Position numbers and translations under genes: made by a program. Shown here one piece after another: positions 37,912 to 46,227 of a DNA stretch of 64,000 nucleotides. The notes below the pieces were generated by a model. The model searched no databases. It had not been told where the DNA came from and saw nothing but the letters and a program-made list of their open reading frames with translations. Origin of the DNA: Motiliproteus sp963974645 (lineage in GTDB: Bacteria; Pseudomonadota; Gammaproteobacteria; Pseudomonadales; Balneatricaceae); NCBI GenBank assembly GCA_963974645.1, contig CAXBEA010000004.1, forward strand, positions 1 to 64,000, written 5' to 3'. Positions within the stretch are counted from its first letter, which is position 1. Each line of letters begins with the position of its first letter.

Positions 37912-39321
37912 TTACTGAAGTAATTGACCAGTGGGACTTGCAGCCTCAGGATCGCGCATAAAGTCACCTCCCAGAGCCAGATAGAGATCAATACGATTTT
38001 GCAATTGCTGATTACGCGCCTGAATAAAGCTGCTGCGGGCATCGAATGCACGTCGCTCGGCTTCCAGCACTGTGATGTATTCCACCAATCCGCTTCGATA
38101 CTGCTCGGCAGCCAACACCTCTGCAAAATCGGACTCGGCAACACTTAGGCTTAGGGCTACGACAAACTTTTGCAACTGCTGCTCCTGCTGTAGCGCCTCC
38201 TCTACCTCAAAAAAGGCTTGTAGCACCGCCTCTTTGTAACTGGACTCACGCTGCTGCGCCTGCGCCAAGGCTTTTTCTTCAAGCGCCTCTAGGCGGCCAC
38301 CGGTTAGAAGCGGCTGGGCAACACCTCCCAGTATCGACCAGACAAGCGAGTCACCCTGCAACAACTTATCTAGTTGCTCACTACGGCTACCCAAACTTGC
38401 AGTCAGATTAAAACTGGGAAAGCGGTCCTTGTGGCTCCTCGCCAGTCGCGACCAACTACTCTCAACCCGGAGTCTGGCAGCGCGGATATCATAACGGCGG
38501 GTCAGAAGCTCGGAAGGCAACCCTGCCGGAATAGAATCAGCAAGCGCCGGCAGCTGTGCCGCTATCTGCAACAGATTGGAGGGATATCGCCCCAGCAGCA
38601 ACTCTAGGGCACGGACACGGCTGCCCAGTGTCTGCTCTCGCGTTGCTAAACGACTCTGCTCTGTCGCTAAATTGGCCCGCGCCAAATGAATATCCAGCGC
38701 CGCCACCAGGCCCGACCGATAGCCCTCTTCAAGCACTTCAAGCCTGGCCGTCAACACCTCAACCAGCTGCTGGCTAAGCCGCAGCTGCTGTATCGCTTCG
38801 ATTGCGGAAAACCAGTTTTTGGTTACGTTGGCAGCCAATGACAATCGAGCCGACTGGTAATCCTCTAGCAAGGCTTGCCGATCAATTTCAGCCGCCTTGG
38901 CGCTATCCGATAATTTTTCCCATAGGTCCAGCTCCCAGTCGAAATTCAGCCCTAAACTCAGCTCATTAGCCGTCAGAGAAACTCGACGGCTGCGCCCAGT
39001 TTGAGCGTTTACACTCAGCGTGGGCTGACGCTCGGCACCCGCAACAACCGCTTGAGCGCCTCCTTCAGCCAGCAGCGCGCGCACCCGATTAAGTTGCGGA
39101 TTATTACTTAGCGCCTCGGTAACCAACTGTTCAACCCGTGGATCATTAAGTCGTTGCAACCAGCGCTGAGGCGTACCTTCGATGCTGCTTAGATGCTCAT
39201 TCCATTGGTCAGGAACGGGCAATATTGGAAAGTCACGCGTCACCGACTGGGGCCAACTGGCGCAGCCTGACAGCAGCCAGGTTAAAAGTACGGGGATGGC
39301 CATTTTCAACCGGATATGCAT
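37912..39321 (-). CDS. RND efflux outer-membrane lipoprotein (OprM/NodT family)
   Basis: This is the outer-membrane channel of the tripartite pump. It has a lipoprotein signal with lipobox LLSGC (Cys near residue 20). The long coiled-coil helices of the TolC fold follow, as two outer-membrane-efflux repeats (about 60-250 and 270-455). The ATG at 39321 is preferred to a TTG two codons upstream. It is the first gene of the efflux operon; its promoter should lie in 39322-39499, where no regulator gene is found. Confidence 0.92.
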   Translation of the reverse strand: MHIRLKMAIPVLLTWLLSGCASWPQSVTRDFPILPVPDQWNEHLSSIEGTPQRWLQRLNDPRVEQLVTEALSNNPQLNRVRALLAEGGAQAVVAGAERQPTLSVNAQTGRSRRVSLTANELSLGLNFDWELDLWEKLSDSAKAAEIDRQALLEDYQSARLSLAANVTKNWFSAIEAIQQLRLSQQLVEVLTARLEVLEEGYRSGLVAALDIHLARANLATEQSRLATREQTLGSRVRALELLLGRYPSNLLQIAAQLPALADSIPAGLPSELLTRRYDIRAARLRVESSWSRLARSHKDRFPSFNLTASLGSRSEQLDKLLQGDSLVWSILGGVAQPLLTGGRLEALEEKALAQAQQRESSYKEAVLQAFFEVEEALQQEQQLQKFVVALSLSVAESDFAEVLAAEQYRSGLVEYITVLEAERRAFDARSSFIQARNQQLQNRIDLYLALGGDFMRDPEAASPTGQLLQ

Positions 39322-39499
39322 GCTCAAACGTTAAAAACTCTTCTGGATACTAAGCTAGTGGCAGAGATATTACTGCTGCGGAGGGTAATTAAGCAGCTTA
39401 ATTTACCTCTCTTTACGTTCACCTCTCGCAACACTCCACACTTATCAAGTTACCGCTTGGCAACTACCGGATAAGCAGGAGTATATCGAGAGCCGAGGT

Positions 39500-39813
39500 T
39501 CAATCACTAGCAGTGGCCCAATCCGACAGCTGACGCATACCCGCTGCGGCGCGAAGCACTACTTCAAACGCACGATTACCCCACGACCTCATCTGATCTG
39601 GATTATCGAACAGTTGCTCGGGTGCTTGATAATATTTCAACGCACGAGCATTGCCACTTCACCGAGAGGCAAAGGGCTCCTTTCCCTGGACCGTATAATC
39701 GGCAACGGGTGCCCCATCGGTCTTCAAATACAAACCATGACCATCGACGGCCCTAGAATCTGCATCAGATTCAGCAGGTGCGCTACAAACTCACACTCAG
39801 CTGAGCTAACCAT
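39500..39813 (-). pseudogene. Frameshifted TfoX N-terminal-domain-like gene
   Basis: From an ATG behind a good GGAGGGGAG site, the minus strand reads ECEFVAHLLNLMQILGPSM and then hits a stop. Another frame reads GHGLYLKTDGAPVADYTV, then VQGKEPF, and a third gives ALKYYQAPEQLFDNPDQMRSW to a TGA at 39500. Pieces and order match small TfoX N-terminal domain proteins (GGHGLYL, YW-x-APEE, DPDxMxxW). An internal segment and frame continuity are lost, so it is a pseudogene. The rest of 39322-39954 holds no other recognisable gene. Confidence 0.8.
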
Positions 39814-39945
39814 CGACTCCCCTCCGCTTGATAATTATAGAACGGTAAGACAAGGGGGCTGCAATAGCCAAAACAGCAGAATACCTAGCTGCATAAAAAC
39901 AGCCAGCGCCCTAATGGATTGTTTTTCGGGCTGTCTTTCTTAGCA

Positions 39946-39979
39946 AAAAAAAAGCCTCGCCGAGATATTCAGCAAGGCC
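39946..39979 (-). terminator. Rho-independent terminator of sspB
   Basis: A 7-bp stem (GCCTTGC/GCGAGGC, one G-U pair) with an 11-base loop is followed on the minus strand by nine T residues. It lies 25 bp after the sspB stop. Confidence 0.88.
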
Positions 39980-40003
39980 GTTTTAATACGGTATGAATAT
40001 TAT

Positions 40004-40417
40004 CTACTTAACGATTTTTAACGCAGGCCGTTTGGATTTAGCTGAGTGTATATCTTTATGCGACTTAGTCGCCGCTGCTGCACCCTGCTCAGGGGGCTGG
40101 GGCGCACCGGGTTCGCGACCAAAGCTCATCCCTTGCCCCGTCTCTTTCGAGTAAATTGCCATAACCGCTGCAGTGGGGACATAGATATGCCTAGACACAC
40201 CTCCGAAACGGGCGCTAAAACTGATCGCTTCATTATCCATCGACAGCTGCTGTACCGCAGAAAGTGAAATATTTAAAACGATCTGACCGTCACTGACAAA
40301 CTCCTGGGGCACATCAACACCCTGAGTCGCAACATCTACCACTATATAAGGGGTATGCAGGTTATCCATGATCCACTCATGCAGGGATCGGATCAGGTAG
40401 GGGCGGCTGGGTGTCAT
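40004..40417 (-). CDS. sspB: ClpXP adaptor SspB
   Basis: SspB binds ssrA-tagged proteins and RseA fragments and delivers them to ClpXP. The 137-residue protein has the substrate-binding fold (RPYLIRSLHEWIMDN, TPYIVVD, IVLNISLSAVQQL, FSARFGGVSRHIYVP). After a flexible Pro/Ala/Lys linker comes the ClpX-binding tail PALKIVK. It follows sspA, but a strong terminator lies between the two, so it may have its own promoter in 40418-40506. Confidence 0.94.
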   Translation of the reverse strand: MTPSRPYLIRSLHEWIMDNLHTPYIVVDVATQGVDVPQEFVSDGQIVLNISLSAVQQLSMDNEAISFSARFGGVSRHIYVPTAAVMAIYSKETGQGMSFGREPGAPQPPEQGAAAATKSHKDIHSAKSKRPALKIVK

Positions 40418-40506
40418 ACTTTCTCATTCCAACGATCAGCTCAGGGGCTGTCATAATACCCTAAATAGCAGACCGATTAATTAACCGGGGTTTATTTCGA
40501 TAAAAA

Positions 40507-40528
40507 AAGGGATGCAAAAGCATCCCTT
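40507..40528 (-). terminator. Rho-independent terminator of sspA
   Basis: A perfect 9-bp stem (AAGGGATGC/GCATCCCTT) with an AAAA loop is followed on the minus strand by TTTTTA. It lies 25 bp past the sspA stop. Confidence 0.9.
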
Positions 40529-40552
40529 GATTACAGCCAACAATTTTTTCAA

Positions 40553-41176
40553 TCAGTGCATCTCATGCTCTGCTTCTGACAAACTCTCTTGGAACGACTC
40601 ACGCTCGAACAAACGCTCCATATATTTTTGCAGCGGCTTTGCCTGCGGAGGAAGCACAACGCCCAGCATCGTCAGACGCCAAAGGACCGGTGCAAGACAG
40701 CAGTCAACCAAGGTGAACTCTTCGCTCATAAAGTAAGGTTTTTCGACGAAAATAGGGGCTATCGCCACCATTCCGTCGGTCAATTCCTTACGCGCAGTGT
40801 CCACGGCATCTGCATCTTCAGAGTGGAGAATGATATCGACTAGGCGACACCAGTCCTTCTCAATCCGATGAATATATTGACGACTTTCAGCACGCGCTAC
40901 CGGATAGACGGGCAATAGCGGTGGATGCGGAAAACGCTCATCCAGGTATTCCATCATGATATTGGGCTCGTAGAGTACCAACTCACGGTCTACCAGCGTA
41001 GGCAGACTTTTATACGGATTAATGTCAGCCAACTCCTGAGGTGCGCCATCCAGATCCGTATCGATGATCTCTACCGCCACACCTTTTTCCGCCAATACAA
41101 TGCGGACCCGATGGCTGAAATGATCAGCACCATCAGAAAAGAAAGTCATTGAGGAACGTTTTGCCGTTACACCCAT
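40553..41176 (-). CDS. sspA: Stringent starvation protein A
   Basis: SspA is a glutathione-transferase-fold protein that binds RNA polymerase and adjusts sigma-70 transcription in stress. The roughly 207-residue protein shows the N-terminal thioredoxin-like domain (TFFSDGADHFSHRVRIVLAEKG) and a helical C-domain with EEFTLVDCCLAPVLWRL. The start MGVTAKRS is chosen because it matches family members and has AAGGTGA before it; the GTG three codons upstream overlaps that site. It lies between the bc1 operon and sspB, as in other gammaproteobacteria. Confidence 0.95.
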   Translation of the reverse strand: MGVTAKRSSMTFFSDGADHFSHRVRIVLAEKGVAVEIIDTDLDGAPQELADINPYKSLPTLVDRELVLYEPNIMMEYLDERFPHPPLLPVYPVARAESRQYIHRIEKDWCRLVDIILHSEDADAVDTARKELTDGMVAIAPIFVEKPYFMSEEFTLVDCCLAPVLWRLTMLGVVLPPQAKPLQKYMERLFERESFQESLSEAEHEMH

Positions 41177-41219
41177 CTGGTTCACCTTGAAAAATTTTAC
41201 AGCGTTAAAAAATAGAAAA

Positions 41220-41246
41220 CGCGGCCTGCTGTTGAAGCAGGCCGCG
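41220..41246 (-). terminator. Strong terminator of the petABC operon
   Basis: A perfect 11-bp GC-rich stem (CGCGGCCTGCT/AGCAGGCCGCG) with a 5-base loop is followed on the minus strand by TTTTCTATTTTTT. It lies 31 bp past petC. Confidence 0.95.
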
Positions 41247-41277
41247 TAGGATCAGAACACAGAGTATCTGCGCCTAA

Positions 41278-42009
41278 TTAGTGCTTCTCTCTCCAAGAAC
41301 CACTCTTAACATCTTTCCAGAACTCTTTCTTCAGCAAGTAAGCGAAGACAAACAGGATCGCTAAGAAAATGAGCACCTTAGCACCCAGCTTACCGCTGAC
41401 AAGCTTCGATGGCTCGCCGACATACGCCATGAAGTTAGTCAGGTCATACATCGCCTTGTCGAATTCCTCGGGCGTCATGCTACCTGCCTTAACCAGCTCC
41501 AGCTCAGTACAGTGCTCATCTTTACAAGCCTGAACACCCTGCATCCCTTCTAGGACATTAGGCATACCCACATCAGGGAACACCTTATTGTTAACACCCC
41601 AAGGACGAGCAGGATCTACATAAAAGCTCTTCAGGTAGGTATAAATCCAAGCCGGACCGCGCAGACGCGACGTCAAAGACAAGTCGGGTGGCGGAGCACC
41701 GAACCAGGCTTTAGCATCCTCAGGACTCATGGCGATCGTCATCTGATCGCCAATTTTGCTGTCGCCTACGACCAGGTTGTTAACAACAAAATCCTTGTCC
41801 ATCTCCAAATCATCAGCAGCACGCTCGTAACGCTGATACTTCGCAGAATGACAACCCATGCAGTTCTCAACGAACAGCTTCATCCCCTGTTGCAATGACA
41901 CCTTGTCATCCAGGTTCGCCTCGAAATCTTCAAGGTGAACTTTGGCAGCCGAGGCCATAACGGTCATCGGCAGCAAGGCAAAAAGGAGTGTGATAAATTG
42001 CTTTTTCAT
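41278..42009 (-). CDS. petC: Cytochrome c1 of the bc1 complex
   Basis: Cytochrome c1 passes electrons from the Rieske protein to soluble cytochrome c. The 243-residue precursor has a signal peptide (about 1-20), the heme-binding CMGCH (about 50-54) and a Met ligand candidate in NVLEGMQG. A C-terminal membrane anchor (about 215-232) ends the protein. Its ATG overlaps the petB stop by one base (TAATG), implying coupled translation. It is last in petA-petB-petC and followed by a strong terminator. Confidence 0.96.
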   Translation of the reverse strand: MKKQFITLLFALLPMTVMASAAKVHLEDFEANLDDKVSLQQGMKLFVENCMGCHSAKYQRYERAADDLEMDKDFVVNNLVVGDSKIGDQMTIAMSPEDAKAWFGAPPPDLSLTSRLRGPAWIYTYLKSFYVDPARPWGVNNKVFPDVGMPNVLEGMQGVQACKDEHCTELELVKAGSMTPEEFDKAMYDLTNFMAYVGEPSKLVSGKLGAKVLIFLAILFVFAYLLKKEFWKDVKSGSWREKH

Positions 42010-43268
42010 TATCCTGTCACCCGCTCTGGAACTGGTTTAGTGGAGTCGATCTTGCTATACCAAGGCATAGCCAGGAAGAACACGAAGTAAAGCGTTGTCG
42101 CAACCGGAGCCAACCAAGCAGGCTGATCGGAAGGCGCCATCGAGCCACAGAAGCCGAGAACAACAAAGGATACGGCGAAGATCGCCAACATCACTTTAGA
42201 GATCATGCCCTTGTAGCGGATCGATTTAACCGGACTACGATCCAGCCATGGCAGCACGAACAGGATCGCAATACCCGCAGCCATCACAATTACACCCCAT
42301 AATTTGGCGTCAAAACCAAACAGCGGATAGGTCACTGCACGCAACATGGCGTAGAAGGGGGTGAAGTACCATACCGGTGCAATATGGAGTGGGGTCTTGA
42401 GCGAGTTAGCCGGTTCAAAGTTCGGCGCCTCAAGCATGTAACCGCCACCCTCAGGGAAGAAGAACACCACCACACAGAAGATGAACAGGAACACCACCAC
42501 ACCCACAATATCTTTAACCGAGTAGTAAGGGTGGAAAGGGATACCATCCAGCGGGATACCTTTAGCGTCCTTGTTTTTCTTGATCTCAATACCGTCTGGG
42601 TTATTGGAGCCCACTTCATGCAGCGCCAAAACATGCAGAACAACAAGAGCCAGCAACACAATCGGTAGTGCGATGACGTGCAGCGCAAAGAAACGGTTCA
42701 GGGTAATACCTGAAATCAGGTAATCACCACGAATCCACTGCTGTAGGTCAGCACCTACGACCGGAATCGCGCCGAACAGCGAAATAATAACCTGGGCACC
42801 CCAGTAAGACATCTGCCCCCAGGGCAACAGATAGCCCATAAAGGCTTCAGCCATCAGCGCCAGGTAGATAGCCATACCGAACAACCACAGCAGTTCGCGA
42901 GGATTACGGTATGAACCGTACATCAGGCCGCGGAACATGTGCAGGTACACCACCAAAAAGAACGCAGATGCACCGGTGGAGTGCAGGTAACGCAACAGCC
43001 AGCCGTATTCGACATCACGCATGATGTACTCTACCGAGGCAAAAGCGCCTTCAGCGGAGGGGTTGTAGCTCATGGTAAGCCAGATACCGGTAAGGATCTG
43101 GTTCACTAGGACCAACAACGCTAACGAACCAAAAAAATACCAGAAGTTAAAGTTCTTCGGCGCATAGTACTTAGCCAGGTGGTCTTCCCACGCCTGAGTA
43201 ACGGCTAGGCGGTCATCGACCCAGCGCATCAAGCCTTTTTCGGCTTTACTTCTATTCGGATTTCCCAT
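42009..43268 (-). CDS. petB: Cytochrome b of the bc1 complex
   Basis: This is the membrane core of complex III with two b hemes and both quinone sites. The 419-residue protein has eight to nine membrane helices. Heme ligand histidines occur in LRYLHSTGASAFF and HMFRGLMYGS, and in FFALHVIALP and LHVLALHEVGSNNP. The quinol-oxidation motif usually PEWY reads APVWYFTPFYAMLRA here, that is PVWY. Start and stop each overlap a neighbour by one base. Confidence 0.97.
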   Translation of the reverse strand: MGNPNRSKAEKGLMRWVDDRLAVTQAWEDHLAKYYAPKNFNFWYFFGSLALLVLVNQILTGIWLTMSYNPSAEGAFASVEYIMRDVEYGWLLRYLHSTGASAFFLVVYLHMFRGLMYGSYRNPRELLWLFGMAIYLALMAEAFMGYLLPWGQMSYWGAQVIISLFGAIPVVGADLQQWIRGDYLISGITLNRFFALHVIALPIVLLALVVLHVLALHEVGSNNPDGIEIKKNKDAKGIPLDGIPFHPYYSVKDIVGVVVFLFIFCVVVFFFPEGGGYMLEAPNFEPANSLKTPLHIAPVWYFTPFYAMLRAVTYPLFGFDAKLWGVIVMAAGIAILFVLPWLDRSPVKSIRYKGMISKVMLAIFAVSFVVLGFCGSMAPSDQPAWLAPVATTLYFVFFLAMPWYSKIDSTKPVPERVTG

Positions 43269-43867
43269 TATGCAACTCCCTCTGGATCGATTCCGATAAC
43301 GATGATGGTGTCGCTCTCGTAGACGTGCGGTGGAATCACCAGATTGGTCGGTGCAGGAACGCCTTTATAAACCCGACCTGACAAATCAAACTTCGAACCA
43401 TGGCAAGCGCAGAAGAAACCACCCAGCCACTCAGCCCCCAGATCCTCTGGCGCCAGATCAGGACGATAAGCCGGCGAACAACCCAGATGGGTACAGATGC
43501 CGGTCATCACCATGATCTCAGGTTTAATAGAACGATAATTAGCGTGGGGAATATAATCGGGCTGCTGCGGCTCATTAGAGGCCGGATCAGCGAGGGTATC
43601 GTTCAACTTTTCCAGATTGGCCAGTGTTTCTGCAGTGCGGCGAACGATCCAGACTGGCTTACCGCGCCACTCTACGATCATCTGCTGACCTGGCTCGAGC
43701 TTGCTGATGTCGGCCTTTGCCGGAGCACCTGCAGCTTTCGCCTTTGCACTGGGATTCCAAGAAGCTACAAATGGAACCGCAGCTCCGACAGCACCCACCG
43801 CCCCAATTACGGACGTAGAGGCTACCAGGAAGCGGCGGCGTCCATTGTTTACGCCTTCATTACTCAT
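43268..43867 (-). CDS. petA: Rieske iron-sulfur subunit of the bc1 complex
   Basis: This subunit carries the 2Fe-2S centre that takes the first electron from quinol. The roughly 199-residue protein has a twin-arginine-type N-terminus (NGRRRFLVAS) and a membrane anchor (about 15-35). The cluster ligands lie in CTHLGCSP (about 120) and CACHGSKFD (about 150). The ATG at 43867 has GGAGA suitably upstream; an adjacent TTG codon is an alternative. It is first in the operon. Confidence 0.96.
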   Translation of the reverse strand: MSNEGVNNGRRRFLVASTSVIGAVGAVGAAVPFVASWNPSAKAKAAGAPAKADISKLEPGQQMIVEWRGKPVWIVRRTAETLANLEKLNDTLADPASNEPQQPDYIPHANYRSIKPEIMVMTGICTHLGCSPAYRPDLAPEDLGAEWLGGFFCACHGSKFDLSGRVYKGVPAPTNLVIPPHVYESDTIIVIGIDPEGVA

Positions 43868-44093
43868 CAAGGTTTCTCCCTTTAATCAACCGTTGAACGC
43901 CCCTTCTGATAAAGAAGCGGCCGCAGGCCAATATGATTCAAATACTTAAATCACAGTCTACAAAATGACGAAATTCTAAAGAGATTCCGCCATTCTAGCA
44001 AGGCAAGTGTGGTCTTTTTTGCACCGCACCAGACCAACAAGCAAAACCAACACCCTAAACCAACCAAGACCACCCGACATCCGTGCAAAAAAA

Positions 44094-44119
44094 AACGTCC
44101 AGCCTCGCGGATGGACGTT
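44094..44119 (-). terminator. Terminator of the rplM-rpsI operon
   Basis: An 8-bp stem (AACGTCCA/TGGACGTT) with a 10-base loop is followed on the minus strand by TTTTTTT. It lies 25 bp past rpsI. The remaining 43868-44093 carries the petA upstream region; no other gene is seen. Confidence 0.9.
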
Positions 44120-44144
44120 CTTCTTATCACAGCACGTCGGCGAA

Positions 44145-44537
44145 TTAGCGCTTGGAGAACTGTGGCTTCTTACGCGCCTTACGCAGACCGACTTTCTTCC
44201 GCTCAACCTCACGCGCATCACGTGTCACGTAGCCTGCTTTACGCAGCGCCGGACGCAGAGTCTCGTCGTACTCCATCAGCGCACGGGTAATACCGTGACG
44301 AATAGCACCCGCCTGACCAAAGGCACCACCACCAGCAACAGTGATAAACATGTCGAACTTATCGACGTTACCGGTCAGCTCAAGTGGCTGCTTAACAATC
44401 ATTTGCGCAACGGGACGACCGAAGTACTGCTCGAGCGTGCGACCGTTGATTTCGACATTACCAGAACCTGCCTTCAGGAAGACACGCGCAGTAGAGGTCT
44501 TGCGACGACCAGTACCGTAGTATTGAGTAATAGACAT
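44145..44537 (-). CDS. rpsI: 30S ribosomal protein S9
   Basis: S9 sits in the head of the small subunit, its C-terminal tail reaching the P-site tRNA. The 130-residue protein has YYGTGRRKTSTARVFLK at the N-terminus, GGGAFGQAGAIRHGITRAL in the middle and the basic tail ending KKPQFSKR, all standard. It follows rplM by 13 bp. Confidence 0.98.
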   Translation of the reverse strand: MSITQYYGTGRRKTSTARVFLKAGSGNVEINGRTLEQYFGRPVAQMIVKQPLELTGNVDKFDMFITVAGGGAFGQAGAIRHGITRALMEYDETLRPALRKAGYVTRDAREVERKKVGLRKARKKPQFSKR

Positions 44538-44550
44538 TATCCGCCTTCCT

Positions 44551-44979
44551 TTAGATGTTCAGTTCTTGGGGTTGCTGGGCAGCATGTGGATGCGCGTTAC
44601 CCGCGTAAACCTTTAGCTTGGCGTACATAGCGCGACCCAGAGGCCCCTTAGGTAGCATGCCCTTGACTGCAGACTCAACGATACGCTGAGGCGCCTTTTT
44701 GAGCTGATCTTCGAAGGAGATAGTCTTAAGACCACCGATATAACCCGTGTGGTGGTGATACATCTTATCGGTCATTTTTTTGCCGGTCACATGGACTTTC
44801 TCGGCATTGACTACAACGATGTAGTCGCCGGTATCGACGTGAGGTGTGTATTCGGCTTTATGCTTACCACGCAGACGACGGGCGATTTCTGTAGCCAAAC
44901 GGCCCAGAGTCTTACCCTCTGCGTCAACAACAAACCACTCGCGCTTTACTTCAGCGGGCTTCGTGCTAACTGTATACAT
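44551..44979 (-). CDS. rplM: 50S ribosomal protein L13
   Basis: L13 is an early assembly protein of the large subunit. The 142-residue protein shows REWFVVDAEGKTLGRLAT, KHKAEYTPHVDTGDYIVV, the VTGKKMTDKMYHHHTGY block and GMLPKGPLGRAMYAKLKVY, all characteristic. It is first in the rplM-rpsI operon, behind a leader of about 158 bases. In E. coli L13 represses this operon through the leader. Confidence 0.98.
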   Translation of the reverse strand: MYTVSTKPAEVKREWFVVDAEGKTLGRLATEIARRLRGKHKAEYTPHVDTGDYIVVVNAEKVHVTGKKMTDKMYHHHTGYIGGLKTISFEDQLKKAPQRIVESAVKGMLPKGPLGRAMYAKLKVYAGNAHPHAAQQPQELNI

Positions 44980-45035
44980 TGAATTTGCCTTATCTTCCCT
45001 GGATCTAAATGACCCAGCGTTTCCTATAGTTATTG

Positions 45036-45089
45036 GTTGTCACATCCTAAGCTACTTCTAGCGGCAGCCATTGGTCAAACCGTGACAAC
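45036..45089 (-). promoter_or_regulatory. Structured leader element upstream of rplM
   Basis: In the rplM leader an 8-bp complementary pair, GTTGTCAC (45036-45043) and GTGACAAC (45082-45089), encloses a smaller GCTA/TAGC hairpin (45051-45062). The outer pair would close a stem-loop of 54 bases in the minus-strand transcript. Its place between promoter and start suggests ribosomal-protein autoregulation by L13, but this is inference. Confidence 0.5.
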
Positions 45090-45143
45090 AAGTACCTTTC
45101 ATTAACCGAGGCCGACAAACAGGTCAACCAAAACGGACGGCGC

Positions 45144-45171
45144 ATTATAGGGCAGTTAAATATCGAAGCAA
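45144..45171 (-). promoter_or_regulatory. Promoter of the rplM-rpsI operon
   Basis: On the minus strand a perfect -10 TATAAT (45144-45149) lies 16 bp downstream of TTGCTT (45166-45171, a fair -35). GCGCC follows the -10, a discriminator expected of growth-rate-controlled genes. The start site would be near 45137. Confidence 0.7.
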
Positions 45172-45277
45172 AGCCTAATAGACTCTTTTACTACGGATAT
45201 TTTAGCTGCTACCTGAGCCCAGCACTCAACGAACGAACGCGGAGCTCCGACAGCAGCTTACCGTCATCAAACGACCC

Positions 45278-46039
45278 TTAATCCAGACTAACTAGCCCCT
45301 GCACCGGCTCGAAGCTAAACATCAGATCGACACGACGCTCTTCGGGCGCATAGACTCGCAGGCTTGATGCCTGGCGCGCACCCTGAGCCTGCCTGCGAAT
45401 GCTTTCTCCTACCACGCCCTGCGCCATCAACACACCACCCACCCTGTCGCTACGCTGCTCTGACAACCACTCATTATACTGATCTAACCCTGATTTATTG
45501 GCATGCCCCTCAAGATCAACCACCAGACCCTCAACCTTCTCGGCTCCTTGCCCCACGGATTCGAGTAGCGCCTGATCGCGAGGATGAACCTGACTGCTGT
45601 TCTGCTCGAAATAGACCGATAGCCGGAGCCCACTAACCAGTCCCTGCAAGGCTGCATATCGCTCTTGTAAACCCTGCAGTCGGTTTTGCGCCTGCTGCAA
45701 TGCATCTCCTTTTTCAGCCAGCTGGCTATTCACTGCTTCCAGCGCACCCTGCGCAGCCACCAGATCACTGCGATGCAGGCTCACACGCGCTCGCTCTTGC
45801 TCAATTTGCAGCTGACTTTTATCCAGCTCACTTTTTTGCACCTGATCGTGACCTATCATTATTCCCAATGAGCCGCCAATGATCGCACCTAAAGGTCCGG
45901 CAATTAAGGCTCCTGTGATAACTCCAGAACCGAATCCTATATGCTCTGCAGTTAAATCCGGCTCTGCGGCCAACGCTGGGAAAGTCGCTAAACTTCCAGC
46001 AAACCCAGCAGCTACCGCATATTTTTTAAACGTTTTCAT
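45278..46039 (-). CDS. OmpA-like envelope protein resembling PdsO of proteobacterial sortase systems
   Basis: The 253-residue precursor has a signal peptide (about 1-24) and a glycine-zipper-like membrane stretch (about 36-66, ALIAGPLGAIIGGSLGIMIGH). A coiled coil (about 68-135) and a C-terminal OmpA peptidoglycan-binding domain (about 140-248, EGHANKSGLDQYNEWLSEQRSDRV) follow. This layout matches PdsO, the OmpA-family partner in dedicated proteobacterial sortase systems, as I remember that family. No sortase, LPxTG-type substrate or regulator pair is adjacent. A plain OmpA/glycine-zipper protein is the alternative. It is a single gene between rplM and eamA. Confidence 0.7.
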   Translation of the reverse strand: MKTFKKYAVAAGFAGSLATFPALAAEPDLTAEHIGFGSGVITGALIAGPLGAIIGGSLGIMIGHDQVQKSELDKSQLQIEQERARVSLHRSDLVAAQGALEAVNSQLAEKGDALQQAQNRLQGLQERYAALQGLVSGLRLSVYFEQNSSQVHPRDQALLESVGQGAEKVEGLVVDLEGHANKSGLDQYNEWLSEQRSDRVGGVLMAQGVVGESIRRQAQGARQASSLRVYAPEERRVDLMFSFEPVQGLVSLD

Positions 46040-46227
46040 AGAAGCATCCTTAAGTCGTTAATTGAACTGATTGTCTCAGGTGCTATTAAACTCGACTCGA
46101 TCAACGACTAATGGGACTAGCTAAGGAAAGATCATGGAGAAATAGTGGAGCAAGAAATCATGCATAAGTCCTTCTGCTGGCTGACGGATTTTCCTGTTAC
46201 CCTTAACGCTTTTGCCAGGCATAAAAC

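Noticed and set aside
39614..39943. Plus-strand frame of about 109 codons
   Set aside because: It crosses the TfoX-like pseudogene in antisense, has no recognisable domain, and runs into the sspB terminator region.
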